Assembly (NCBI GenBank): GCA_016873395.1
Contig: VGXG01000001.1
Span: 62,001 to 126,000 of the forward strand
Source of the DNA: Nitrospira sp.
GTDB taxonomy: Bacteria > Nitrospirota > Nitrospiria > Nitrospirales > Nitrospiraceae
DNA: 64,000 nucleotides
Direction of reading: 5' to 3'
A program made the position numbers and the translations under genes. Of the stretch, positions 1-8,430 are shown one piece after another; the first letter of the stretch is position 1, and each line of letters begins with the position of its first letter. The notes beneath the pieces were generated by a model. It did not search any database and was not told the origin of the DNA. It saw only the letters and a program-made list of their open reading frames with translations.

Positions 1-105
1 GAGGAATACCAAGAACTCCGCCGTGAGTTGTTTACGTTTCTTAGGCTCATCAATGGATACATTCGGAGCATCGGTAAGGCGGGTGGTAGTGAAAAGAGTC
101 AGTAG
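1..105 (+). CDS. C-terminal end of a small helical protein (partial)
   Basis: An open frame enters from the left edge and stops at TAG 103-105. The 34 visible residues (EEYQELRRELFTFLRLINGY, then IRSIGKAGGSEKSQ) look like the last amphipathic helix of a four-helix-bundle protein of the 23S rRNA intervening-sequence type. The assignment rests on the short tail only. The stop codon lies at the start of the 7-bp repeat island that separates it from uvrC. Confidence 0.4.
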   Translation, partial: EEYQELRRELFTFLRLINGYIRSIGKAGGSEKSQ

Positions 106-255
106 TCAATGGTCAACAGTCATTGGTAGTGTGAAGGCTCGCATTACCATTGACCAATGACCGTTGACGGTTGACCGGTATTCTCAACCGTTTACCCATT
201 GACTATCGACGATTGACCGGCCTCTTACCGTTGACCATTGACCAATGACCAGTGA
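103..255. repeat. Heptad repeat island 1 (TTGACCA type)
   Basis: Degenerate 7-bp units of the TTGACCA/TGGTCAA kind. A left arm (GTCAATGGTCAACAGTCATTGG) is answered by several reverse-complement arms such as CATTGACCAATGACC. The uvrC start codon lies inside it, so the first uvrC codons (MTSD) are repeat-derived and no clear Shine-Dalgarno is visible. Confidence 0.8.
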
Positions 256-2113
256 CCGTCTTCAAGCGAAGCTTGATCGCCTTCCTAATCAGCCCGGCGT
301 GTACCTGATGAAGAACAGGCGGGGGGAGATTCTTTACATCGGCAAAGCGCTGGTGCTGGCCGATCGGGTCCGCTCGTATTTCCAGAAGGGAGGCGACCAT
401 ACGCCCAAGACGCTCGTGATGCTGAGCCAGGTTGCCGACGTCGAGACCATCGTGACCCGCTCGGAGCTGGAGGCCCTGATCCTGGAAAGCAACCTGGTCA
501 AACGGCACAAGCCCCGGTTCAACGTCGTCCTGCGGGACGACAAGCAATACCCCTACCTTCGCCTCCCCGTGAAGGAAGCGTTTCCGCGCCTCTCGATCGT
601 CCGCAAGGTCCAGAAGGACGGCGCGCTGTACTACGGCCCCTACGTCCCGACCAACGCCCTACGGGAAACGTTGAAGGTCATCAAGAAGGTGTTCCCGCTC
701 GCCACCTGCACGATCGAGATCGACGGCAAGGCGGAGCGAGCCTGCATCGAGTTCGAGATCAAGCGCTGTATGGCCCCCTGCATCGGGAACCAGACCCGCG
801 AGGAGTACCACCGGATCGTCCGGCAGGTCCGGCAGTTTTTGGAGGGCCGCGATACCGACCTGTTGGAAGGCCTGCGGGCCGAGATGCAGGCCGCGGCCGA
901 GCGCGAGCAGTTCGAAGAAGCGGCCCGGCTGCGGGATCGTCTGTTCAAGGTCGAGCGGATGTTGGAAAAGCAGCGGGTGGCCCAGACGACGGCCGCGGAG
1001 CAGGATGTGATCGGACTGGCCAGGCAGGGCGCGGCAGTGGACCTCCAGATGCTCTTCGTCCGGGGCGGGCTGCTGATCGGACGCAAGGACTTCTTCTGGC
1101 CGGAGGCGGCGGAGGCGCCGGACGAGGAGTTGGTCCGCGCCGCCATCAAGCAGTTCTACAACAAGGACGGGCTTCCGCCCAAGGAACTGCTCGTGCCGAC
1201 TCCCCTGGCCGAGACCGCGCTGATCGAGACCTGGTTGTCGGACAAGAAAGACGAGGCAGTGAAGATCATCGCTCCCGAACGAGGGGCCAAGCACCAGCTC
1301 CTGCTGCTGGCGGAGGAAAACGCCGCGTCGGCGCTGGCCGACCATCTGCGCGATGACGAAACCGACCGCCGGGCCATCGAGGAGCTGCAACGCCTGCTCC
1401 GTCTGGAACGGCCGCCCCGTCGCATCGAAGGCTTCGACATCTCGAATACGATGGGCGAGCAGTCCGTCGCCTCGATGGTCGTGTGGGAAGAGGGGCAGAC
1501 CAAGAAGGCAGACTATCGACGATTCCGCATCCAGACCGTCCTTGGAGCCAATGACTTTGCCAGCATGCAGGAAGCAGTCCGGCGGCGCTACGGGGAAGCC
1601 TGTGGTGAGCCCTTCGACAGAGCTCGGGACAGGCCAGGCCGAACCAAGGAGCGTCTGCCTCTCCCCGACCTTATCCTGATCGACGGAGGGCTGGGCCAGC
1701 TGGCCGCCGCAATGGAGGGACTGAAGAAAGTCAGTCGGGCCGACCTGCCCATCGTCGCCCTGGCCAAGGAACGGGGCGAAAAGGAGGAACGGGTCTTTCT
1801 CCCCGGCCGCAAGAACCCGATCATCCTGCACGCCTCGTCACCCGCCACGCACCTGTTGCAGCGCATCCGGGACGAGGCGCATCGGTTCGCCATCACCTAC
1901 CACCGCAAACTGCGCGGCAAAGCCATGCACGCCTCCCGGCTGGATCAGATCATCGGCGTGGGCGAGATCAGGCGGAACCGCCTGCTCCGCAGGTTCGGCA
2001 GCATCGAGCAGATTGCTGCGGCGACGGAGAAAGAGTTGCGCCAGGCGGGGATCGACGCCAAAACCGCCGTCGAGATCAGGAAAACCCTGACGCGGACGGG
2101 TGGGAAGCCCTGA
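245..2113 (+). CDS. uvrC: Excinuclease ABC subunit C (UvrC)
   Basis: UvrC makes the 3' and 5' incisions in nucleotide excision repair after UvrAB loading. At 622 aa it is full length. It has an N-terminal GIY-YIG nuclease (GVY at 18-20, YIGKA at 31-35, the ELEALILESNLVK helix with the catalytic Glu), a UVR motif at about 210-243 for UvrB contact, the RNase H-like 5' nuclease (GFDIS, LILIDGG, EAHRF acidic/His residues) and a C-terminal tandem helix-hairpin-helix (about 560-615). The ATG at 245 is the only sensible start, but it lies in a repeat island. Around residues 455-467 (EPFDRARDRPGR) a short palindromic repeat has been inserted in frame just before the second RNase H motif. uvrA lies close by on the opposite strand. 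Confidence 0.97.
   Translation: MTSDRLQAKLDRLPNQPGVYLMKNRRGEILYIGKALVLADRVRSYFQKGGDHTPKTLVMLSQVADVETIVTRSELEALILESNLVKRHKPRFNVVLRDDKQYPYLRLPVKEAFPRLSIVRKVQKDGALYYGPYVPTNALRETLKVIKKVFPLATCTIEIDGKAERACIEFEIKRCMAPCIGNQTREEYHRIVRQVRQFLEGRDTDLLEGLRAEMQAAAEREQFEEAARLRDRLFKVERMLEKQRVAQTTAAEQDVIGLARQGAAVDLQMLFVRGGLLIGRKDFFWPEAAEAPDEELVRAAIKQFYNKDGLPPKELLVPTPLAETALIETWLSDKKDEAVKIIAPERGAKHQLLLLAEENAASALADHLRDDETDRRAIEELQRLLRLERPPRRIEGFDISNTMGEQSVASMVVWEEGQTKKADYRRFRIQTVLGANDFASMQEAVRRRYGEACGEPFDRARDRPGRTKERLPLPDLILIDGGLGQLAAAMEGLKKVSRADLPIVALAKERGEKEERVFLPGRKNPIILHASSPATHLLQRIRDEAHRFAITYHRKLRGKAMHASRLDQIIGVGEIRRNRLLRRFGSIEQIAAATEKELRQAGIDAKTAVEIRKTLTRTGGKP
1604..1640. repeat. Short palindromic element inserted in frame in uvrC
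   Basis: The stretch TGAGCCCTTCGACAGAGCTC followed by GGGACAGGCC matches the palindrome also seen at 5386, 7557 and 29097. It encodes EPFDRARDRPG and leaves the uvrC frame open. Confidence 0.6.
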
Positions 2114-2135
2114 GGCCTTGCAACCGACTCCGCTC

Positions 2136-2861
2136 TCAGGTGGTGCGAAACGTGTCCAGAACTTCACGCACCTTGGCGGCCAACGTCTCTTCCGTGAACG
2201 GCTTCTTCAACAAGGCGATCCCGGATTCCAGGTCATCCTGTCGGCCGGCGAGATCCTCCGCATAGCCTGACATGTAGAGGACCCGAGCCTCCGGACGTCG
2301 GGCCAGCACCTGTTTCGCGATCTCCCAACCGCTCACGCCCGGTATCACCAGGTCGGTCAGCAAGAGGTGGATGCGCCCTTGATGCCGGTCGCAGTGCCGC
2401 AACGCCTCCTCCCCGTCGATGGCTTCCAGCACCTGGTAGCCGCTGTTTTCCAAAGATTCCCGGGCCATCGCCCGGACAAGATCCTCGTCTTCCACGAGCA
2501 GGACCGTTTCGGACCCGGAAGCAGGCGCCTGACCGGTCCGCGCCGGCTCTGACACGGCCCGCCTGTCTTCGACAGCCGGAAGCTCGATCGTGAACGTCGA
2601 GCCACAGCCCGGCTCGCTTGCAACCGAGATCGTTCCACCGGCCTGGGTCACGATCCCGTACACGGTGGCCAAACCTAAGCCGGTTCCCGTCTCCTTCGTC
2701 GTGAAGAAGGGCTCGAATATATGCGCCCTGGTCTCCGCATCCATCCCGACACCGGAATCGCGGACCACTAACCGGACCCAGAAATCTCCCTCGACGTTTG
2801 AGGTTTCAACGCTCAGGGTGCCGCCTGTGTCCCTCCTTGTGAAGATCCATTCCGCGCTGAG
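2136..2861 (-). pseudogene. Histidine kinase HATPase-receiver protein, 3' remnant
   Basis: The open frame runs from a stop at 2862-2864 down to 2136. It starts in the middle of a HATPase domain: after the N box position come GGTL, VRDSGVGMD (G1), FFTTKETGTGLGLATV (G2), GCGSTF, then a complete receiver domain (ETVLLVEDED, phospho-Asp in LLTDLVIPG, conserved Lys in LLKKPF). No sensor, His-box or N box is left. Readable starts are a GTG at 2766-2768 or later. The missing 5' end is replaced by an mrr fragment, so this is most likely a broken hybrid kinase; a residual free receiver domain could still be made. Confidence 0.75.
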
Positions 2862-3109
2862 TTATGCGGGCAATAGCCCCGACGCGTCGTCTCCAAGACC
2901 TTTGCTTGAACAAGGTAGCTTCTTGCCCACCCAACTCTGTTATCAAACTTTGTTTGCATTCCGCTTGGCAGCAATTCTTTCATGTCCTTTTCCGGCAGTG
3001 CCATGACTTTCGCAATGGCGTCTCGGACCTCTCGCATGGAGTGCTCTTTCCCATCTGCCACGAAGTCGAGTAGCGGCTTGAAGAAACTTTGAAAGTCAGG
3101 AACTGCCAT
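2813..3109 (-). pseudogene. Mrr restriction protein, N-terminal fragment
   Basis: Residues 1-68 (MAVPDFQSFFKPLLDFVADG, then KEHSMREVRDAI, ELLPSG, KFDNRVGWARSYL, KVLETT) are the winged-helix N-terminal domain of Mrr-type type IV restriction endonucleases. After about residue 75 the sequence loses all resemblance and stops inside the adjacent kinase remnant. The catalytic PD-(D/E)XK domain (about 200 aa) is missing. The join with the kinase remnant lies near 2850-2870. I infer a deletion/recombination scar rather than a functional gene. Confidence 0.75.
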
Positions 3110-3483
3110 GGGTATTCTCTTTTCCTGGTTAGTACCCTTGATCTAGCTTCAGCGATTGTCTCCGCGATTCAAGAACTTGTCAATGTCCTGAACAGGGCGG
3201 CTGAGGGCCATACGCGCCCTCAGCCGCTTCCATTTTTCTCCCTTGTGCGCGGCTGGGCGGGGTGGTTCGCGAGGTCAGGCGCCTCTGCGGGGTATTGGGC
3301 CAACGAAAGCAGCCTCAACTGCGCGGCGCTGGTTCTTATAGTCCGATGAGGCGCCGCGCGATGACGGATGCCTCGCGAAGGGAGAGGGGCATTGCCGCAT
3401 CGAGGCGCCACCCGAGCCGAACTACCCCGCCGTCAGCCGGTCCGGCTACCCCTTCGTCAGCCCTCTGCTCCTTTAGCCAGCCC
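3110..3483. other. Intergenic region with strong hairpin
   Basis: No gene seen. A 12-bp perfect stem (GCGGCTGAGGGC / GCCCTCAGCCGC) lies at 3197-3227 and is followed by a T-rich stretch. Towards the right, 3425-3490 holds GTCAGCC-type heptads that match reverse-complement units in 3195-3260, so the whole gap may be an old heptad island behind uvrA. Confidence 0.5.
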
Positions 3484-6036
3484 TCAGCCCAGCCCCGCTT
3501 CTCTTAACACCTGTCCTGTGTACGACCCTGCCACCCGCGCCACATCTCCCGGTTTCCCTTCTGCCACAATCTCGCCTCCCCGGTCTCCTCCTTCCGGCCC
3601 CAGGTCGATCAGCCAGTCCGCGTTCTTGATCACATCCAGGTTGTGCTCGATGACCAGGACCGTATTGCCCGCTTCAACCAGACGGTTCAGCACGTCCAGC
3701 AGCCGCTGGATATCGGCAAAGTGCAATCCCGTCGTCGGTTCATCCAGGATATAGAGGGTCCGGCCGGTCGCACGCTTGGACAATTCTCGCGAGAGCTTTA
3801 CCCGCTGGGCCTCTCCGCCGGAGAGCGTTGTGGCGGACTGGCCCAGCTTGATGTAGTGCAGCCCCACGTCATGGAGGGTTTGAAGCTTGGCCTTGATGAA
3901 CGGAATCGCCTCGAAGAACTCCAGGGCCTCGTCCACCGTCATGTTCAGCACGTCGGCGATGCTGCGCCCCTTGTACTGGATCTCCATCGTCTCCCGGTTA
4001 TAGCGCTGGCCCTTGCAGACCTCGCAGGTCACGTAGATGTCGGGCAGGAAGTGCATCTCGATCTTGATCAGCCCGTCCCCCTGACAAGCCTCGCACCGTC
4101 CCCCCTTCACGTTGAAGCTGTAGCGTCCCGGCTTGTACCCGCGCACCCGCGATTCCGGCAGCTTGGTGAAGAGGTCCCGGATGAAGGTGAAGAGCCCCGT
4201 GTAGGTCGCCGGGTTGGACCGGGGCGTCCGCCCGATCGGCGACTGGTCGATGTCGATGACCTTGTCCAGCGCCTCCACTCCTTGCAACTCTTTGCACCCG
4301 TCGATCCTGGGCTTCTTTTGATAGAGCAGTTGGGAGAGCGAATGGAACAGCACCTCCAGCACCAACGTGCTCTTGCCGGACCCGGACACGCCGGTCACGC
4401 AGGTCATCAGCCCCAGCGGGATGCGCGCGGTGATGCCCTTCAAATTGTGTTTTCTGGCCCCGACGACGGCGAGCACGCCTTTCGGTTGGCGGTGCCGCCT
4501 GGGCAAGGCCACGGTGAGGTCCCCGCGCAGATATTGGCCGGTCAGCGAAGCAGTGTGGGTCATGATCTCGACCGGCGAGCCCTGGGCGATAATCTGCCCT
4601 CCATGCGCGCCGGCCCCCGGCCCCAGGTCCACGATGTGATCCGCCGCCCGCATCGTCTCCGCGTCATGCTCCACGACGACGACCGTGTTGCCCATATCCC
4701 GCAGACGCAGCAGGGTCTGGAGCAGCCGCCGGTTGTCCCGCTGGTGGAGTCCGATAGAGGGTTCATCCAGGATGTAGAGGACCCCCACCAATCCGGAGCC
4801 GATCTGGGTCGCCAGGCGGATGCGCTGTCCTTCCCCGCCGGACAAAGTCGCGGCGGGTCGATCCAGCGTCAGATAGTCGAGCCCCACATTGACCAGAAAA
4901 CCGAGCCGCTCGCGGATCTCTTTCAAGATACGCTGGGCAATGAAGCTCTCCCGCTCGGTCAGTTTCAGCGACGCAAAGTAGTCGGCCGCGGCCAGGACCG
5001 AGAGTTGCGTCACCTCCGCGATCGAGCGCCGCCCCACCTTCACCGAGAGGCTCTCCGGCCTGAGGCGGGCCCCCTTGCAGATCGGACAGAGGTCCAGCAG
5101 CGTAAAGTCCTCTTCCATTTCATCTTGCGGGCTGCCGGGCGCGACCGCATAGCCGATCCCGTCGCAGGCCGGGCAGGCGCCGTGTGGACTGTTGAAGGAA
5201 AAGACCCGCGGGGTGATCTCCGGATAACTGACCCCGCAGCGGATGCAGGCCAGCTTTTCACTGTAGAGGAACGATTTGCCGCTTTCGGTCAGGACGCCGA
5301 CCAGTCCATCGGCCAGCTTCAGCGAAGTCTCCACCGAGTCGGCCAGCCGTTTGGCCAGGGCGTCGCCCGGCCCGCTTGCCGTGAGCGAAGTCGAACTGGC
5401 CGGCTTCGTGACCAATCGATCGACGACGATCTCGATCGTGTGTTTTTTCTGTTTATCTAACGTGATGTCCTCGCCCAAATCGACTATGTGGCCGTCAACC
5501 CGTGCCCGGACATAGCCGGCCCGCCTCATGTCCAATAACTCTTTGCGATACTCGCCTTTCCGGCCCCGCACGATCGGCGCCAGGATCTGAAACTTGGTCC
5601 CCTCCGGCAGCGTCCGGATCGCGTCCACCATCTGCTGGACCGTCTGCGCGGTGATCTCCTCCCCGCAGTTGAAGCAGAAGGGCCGGCCGATCCGGGCGAA
5701 GAGCAGCCGCAGGTAGTCATAGATTTCCGTCACGGTCCCGACGGTGGAGCGGGGGTTGTGGCTGGTGCTCTTCTGCTCGATAGAGATGGCCGGCGAGAGC
5801 CCTTCGATCGAATCCACGTCAGGCTTGCCCATCTGCTCCAGGAACTGGCGGGCATAGGCGGACAGCGACTCGACGTAGCGCCGCTGCCCTTCGGCGTAGA
5901 TCGTGTCGAAGGCGAGGGAGGACTTGCCGGACCCGCTCAGGCCGGTGATGACCACGAGCTGATCCCGCGGGATCTCGACGTCCAGGTTCTTGAGGTTGTG
6001 TTCCCGCGCGCCGCGGATGATGATTTTTCCGGACAT
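3484..6036 (-). CDS. uvrA: Excinuclease ABC subunit A (UvrA), shortened form
   Basis: DNA damage-recognition ABC ATPase that loads UvrB. Both nucleotide-binding halves are intact: Walker [10 protein letters not shown] near residue 31 and GVSGSGKST near 552; signature LSGGEGQR near 398 and LSGGEAQR near 737; [10 protein letters not shown] and [10 protein letters not shown] Walker B motifs. Zinc cysteines are present in CIRCG/CPAC and [16 protein letters not shown]. It is 850 aa, about 90 shorter than usual: between the CPACDGIGY motif and CPICKGARL only about 20 residues remain, where other UvrAs have about 100. A palindromic repeat encodes [13 protein letters not shown] near residue 212. The ATG at 6034-6036 matches the family start ([17 protein letters not shown]). 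Confidence 0.96.
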   Translation of the reverse strand: MSGKIIIRGAREHNLKNLDVEIPRDQLVVITGLSGSGKSSLAFDTIYAEGQRRYVESLSAYARQFLEQMGKPDVDSIEGLSPAISIEQKSTSHNPRSTVGTVTEIYDYLRLLFARIGRPFCFNCGEEITAQTVQQMVDAIRTLPEGTKFQILAPIVRGRKGEYRKELLDMRRAGYVRARVDGHIVDLGEDITLDKQKKHTIEIVVDRLVTKPASSTSLTASGPGDALAKRLADSVETSLKLADGLVGVLTESGKSFLYSEKLACIRCGVSYPEITPRVFSFNSPHGACPACDGIGYAVAPGSPQDEMEEDFTLLDLCPICKGARLRPESLSVKVGRRSIAEVTQLSVLAAADYFASLKLTERESFIAQRILKEIRERLGFLVNVGLDYLTLDRPAATLSGGEGQRIRLATQIGSGLVGVLYILDEPSIGLHQRDNRRLLQTLLRLRDMGNTVVVVEHDAETMRAADHIVDLGPGAGAHGGQIIAQGSPVEIMTHTASLTGQYLRGDLTVALPRRHRQPKGVLAVVGARKHNLKGITARIPLGLMTCVTGVSGSGKSTLVLEVLFHSLSQLLYQKKPRIDGCKELQGVEALDKVIDIDQSPIGRTPRSNPATYTGLFTFIRDLFTKLPESRVRGYKPGRYSFNVKGGRCEACQGDGLIKIEMHFLPDIYVTCEVCKGQRYNRETMEIQYKGRSIADVLNMTVDEALEFFEAIPFIKAKLQTLHDVGLHYIKLGQSATTLSGGEAQRVKLSRELSKRATGRTLYILDEPTTGLHFADIQRLLDVLNRLVEAGNTVLVIEHNLDVIKNADWLIDLGPEGGDRGGEIVAEGKPGDVARVAGSYTGQVLREAGLG
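5386..5412. repeat. Short palindromic element inserted in frame in uvrA
   Basis: CTTGCCGTGAGCGAAGTCGA is a diverged copy of the CCCTGAGC/TCGAAGG palindrome family. Read on the minus strand it encodes the Ser/Thr-rich stretch [10 protein letters not shown], which has no counterpart in ordinary UvrA. Confidence 0.5.
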
Positions 6037-6114
6037 AGTAGCCCCGTGGGCGGCGAGATTATAACATGGTGGACAACCAATGAAGTGGCCTGGAGAATGC
6101 AGGTAAGGGCGCGA

Positions 6115-6453
6115 TCAAGACTCGCGGAGAATCTGCTTCACCTGTTCCTCGAAAACCGGCAGTTTGTGCTGAATAATGTCCCAGATGATTTCGATATCGA
6201 TACCGAAGTACTCGTGAGCGAGGATGTCTCGCACACCGCCGATCTTCTTCCAATCAACATCGGGATATTTCCCCCGCACGCCCTCAGGAATTCTCTTGAC
6301 CGCCTCCCCGATGATTTCCAGATTTCTGACCACGGCATCGAAGGTCTTGTCATCCTTCGAGAGCGCGTCCATCGACAGGCCTGTCGTATACCTGCGGATC
6401 TTCCCGATCGCCTCAAGAACGTCTTCGAGGTAAACCTTATAGTCCCGGGGCAT
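6115..6453 (-). CDS. hepT: HepT-like HEPN toxin
   Basis: 112-aa HEPN-fold protein of the HepT (DUF86) family, a ribonuclease-type toxin. The catalytic RX4HXY motif is intact (RDILAHEY), and the family core NLEIIGEAVKRIPE and YFGIDIEIIWDII is present. The start is taken at ATG 6451-6453 (MPRDYKVYLEDVLEAI), which matches the family; an upstream in-frame ATG would add 18 residues of no resemblance. It overlaps the 3' end of the upstream antitoxin gene by 17 bp, as usual for this pair. Confidence 0.9.
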   Translation of the reverse strand: MPRDYKVYLEDVLEAIGKIRRYTTGLSMDALSKDDKTFDAVVRNLEIIGEAVKRIPEGVRGKYPDVDWKKIGGVRDILAHEYFGIDIEIIWDIIQHKLPVFEEQVKQILRES

Positions 6454-6745
6454 GAAGGGCTTCCCGCAAGATGACTTGACGAAGCCGAGGTTTAACAGTT
6501 TCTGCAAGAACTAAGTCCACTCGACACCCGAAGAGCCCCTCCAGGAACTCTTTGAGATCCATGTAGGCGTCGAAGGACTTCCGTTCAAACTCGACCACGA
6601 AATCCAGATCGCTGGTCTCCGTGCTTTCCCCACGGGCACCAGACCCAAACAGCCCAAGACGGCGAACACCAAACTTCCGGATGGCCGTCTGATTCTTCTC
6701 AAGGATTCCGAGGATGTCTTCCCCTGTTCTCTTCATGTCATACAC
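6437..6745 (-). CDS. mntA: MntA-type nucleotidyltransferase antitoxin
   Basis: 102-aa minimal nucleotidyltransferase with GSX10DXD (GS then GARGESTETS then DLD) and a third acidic position in CRVDLVLAE. Family members AMPylate the tyrosine of HepT's RX4HXY motif and so neutralise it. It is first in a two-gene operon with overlapping hepT. The start could be 6745 or the ATG three codons in (6736). The pair sits between uvrA and unrelated genes with no other mobile markers. Confidence 0.88.
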   Translation of the reverse strand: MYDMKRTGEDILGILEKNQTAIRKFGVRRLGLFGSGARGESTETSDLDFVVEFERKSFDAYMDLKEFLEGLFGCRVDLVLAETVKPRLRQVILREALHAPGL

Positions 6746-6881
6746 ACCCTGCTATTGAGCAGCCGGACATTGTCAGTGGGATTATAACAGAGTTGCGATA
6801 CCATCCTCTCCGCAGATAAGGCAACGGCTATTCGCTTCTTGGAAGAGAATCTTCTCTAGACGCTTAGGTATTGCAGGACGT

Positions 6882-7370
6882 CTAGCCATTTCCTACACCT
6901 TGTGCTCCCTTGTGCGCGATCAGCAATCCCAGGATCACAACAGGAATGAAGATGTCCGCATAGAGCATCGCCCCGGCATTGTTGGGAGCATAGTTGGCGC
7001 TGACGATGATCTCCCTTACATGGCCGTAGGCTGCGCCCCAGAGGAAGACGGACCAACCGATGGCTGTCGCGTACCAGAAAACCCCTCGGAACCAGATACA
7101 CAGAATGCCAAGGACTCCGTAGGACAGGTTGGCAATCGCGATTTCAAATTGAAACGGATTTCCCTTGGCCCAGCCGATGGATTCGGCGATCTCGTCGGCC
7201 AGGAAGGCATGACCGTAGAACCCGATGAGTCCTGACAGCCCTACGTCGCACACCAGCACGTAGAGCAGGACCGTTTCGATCACCTGCTGTCTGGTTCTCG
7301 GTTGCTTGCTGAGGGTTAGACTTAAACCAGCGCCGAGAAGGGCAAGGACCAGAAGCACAAAGGGGAACAT
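6882..7370 (-). CDS. DUF6790-like integral membrane protein
   Basis: 162 aa with four to five hydrophobic segments (about 2-18, 33-55, 80-98, 100-120, 135-152). The polar motif GNPFQFEIAIANLSYGVLGI in the middle is typical of the DUF6790 family, whose function is unknown. It starts at ATG 7368-7370 and stands alone on the minus strand, divergent from ubiE. The 136 bp between its end and mntA shows nothing I can name. Confidence 0.7.
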   Translation of the reverse strand: MFPFVLLVLALLGAGLSLTLSKQPRTRQQVIETVLLYVLVCDVGLSGLIGFYGHAFLADEIAESIGWAKGNPFQFEIAIANLSYGVLGILCIWFRGVFWYATAIGWSVFLWGAAYGHVREIIVSANYAPNNAGAMLYADIFIPVVILGLLIAHKGAQGVGNG

Positions 7371-7522
7371 TTTTGTTCCCTCCTCCGGTTAGAAGCCAGG
7401 TTTCCCGTGGCGGGAAGCGAGTGGCTGGAACGATAGCCCCGGAAACCCGAGAAGTCCAGCGAATACCGCCACGGACGCTGGCTTGCTTGACAAAGCGTCG
7501 AAGCTGGTGCTAGGTCCTTCCG

Positions 7523-8329
7523 ATGATTCAACTCAATGAAAAACCGGCGCACGTGAAGCCTGCCCTGAGCCGAGCCGAAGGACCGGTCCCGCCGCCACCT
7601 GCCGGCACCGTTCCCGACTGGTCCGGCAAGGGCAAGGAGCAGGCGGTCCAGCGGATGTTCACCGCGATCGCGCGCTGGTATGACCTGAACAACTCCCTGC
7701 TCAGCTTCGGGTTGCATCACCGGTGGAAACGCCGGGCTGCTGTCTTTGTGCCGACTACTCAAGGCGGCCGCGCCATGGACATCGGCGCCGGCACGGGCGA
7801 TCTGGCCCTGCTGATCGAGCCCCGCATGGGCAACGGCGGACGAGTGGCAGCGGTGGACTTGAACCAGGCGATGCTCCGCGAGGGCCTGCGCAAGATCGCG
7901 CGGCGCGGCGCGGCCGGCCGCATCACCTGCCTGCGCGCAAACGCCGAGCAGTTGGGGTTCCGAGAGGCCAGCTTCGACGCAGTGACGACCGGCTTCTGCA
8001 TCAGGAACGTGAGCGATCTCATGGCCGCCTTCGCCGAGATCCGGCGGGTGCTGAAGCCGGGCGGACGCTTTGTCTGCCTGGAGTTTTCCCGTCCCGTGCG
8101 GACCTGGTTGCTCCGCCTCTATGACTGGTATTCCTTCAGCCTCTTGCCGTGGATCGGCACCCTGGTGGCGCGCGACCGGACCGGGGTCTACCGGTACCTT
8201 CCCGCCTCGATCCGGGCCTTTCCCGATCAGGAAGCCTTGAAAGAGCTGCTGCTGAAGGCCGGCTTCAGGCAGGTGGAGTATCACAACCTGAGCGGCGGCA
8301 TCGTCGCGATCCACGTAGCCATCAAATAA
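7523..8329 (+). CDS. ubiE: Demethylmenaquinone methyltransferase (UbiE/MenG family)
   Basis: SAM-dependent C-methyltransferase of quinone synthesis. The core has AMDIGAGTGDLA (SAM motif I), AAVDLNQAML (motif II), the family signature GFCIRNVSDLMAAFAEIRRVLKPGG and a C-terminal YHNLSGGIVAIH close to the UbiE consensus. At 268 aa it is about 20 longer than usual because the N-terminus (residues 1-33) carries a repeat-derived stretch PALSRAEGP. Translation might instead begin further in, but no good internal ATG precedes WSGKGKEQAVQRMFTAIA. The organism type suggests menaquinone as product. The next gene is a B12-type radical SAM protein on the same strand. Confidence 0.9.
   Translation: MIQLNEKPAHVKPALSRAEGPVPPPPAGTVPDWSGKGKEQAVQRMFTAIARWYDLNNSLLSFGLHHRWKRRAAVFVPTTQGGRAMDIGAGTGDLALLIEPRMGNGGRVAAVDLNQAMLREGLRKIARRGAAGRITCLRANAEQLGFREASFDAVTTGFCIRNVSDLMAAFAEIRRVLKPGGRFVCLEFSRPVRTWLLRLYDWYSFSLLPWIGTLVARDRTGVYRYLPASIRAFPDQEALKELLLKAGFRQVEYHNLSGGIVAIHVAIK
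7557..7588. repeat. Short palindromic element in the 5' end of ubiE
   Basis: GCCTGCCCTGAGCCGAGCCG followed by AAGGACC is a member of the palindrome family CCCTGAGCNNNNCGAAGG. It encodes PALSRAEGP upstream of the conserved UbiE core. Confidence 0.6.
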
Positions 8330-8424
8330 CAAGAGCTGATAGCATATAGCGTATGGCTCAGTATGGCTCAGATTGACCGAAGCTTTCTTGCCACCGGCTA
8401 TATGCTATAAGCCATAAGCTCTTG
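8329..8424. repeat. Inverted-repeat island between ubiE and radical SAM gene
   Basis: CAAGAGCTGATAGCATATAG near 8330 is answered by CTATATGCTATAAGCC and AAGCTCTTG near 8398-8424, giving a long imperfect stem with internal GTATGGCTCA repeats. It has the same two-arm architecture as the heptad islands. Confidence 0.75.
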
Positions 8425-8430
8425 GTGTTT

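Noticed and set aside
3643-5460. 605-codon open frame on the plus strand opposite uvrA
   Set aside because: Translation is Gln/Arg/Leu-rich with no domain, exactly antisense to the well-supported uvrA; it is a GC-rich shadow frame. The same holds for frames opposite uvrC (659-1831), truD (30565-32052), pdxA and the Usp gene (10484-11683).
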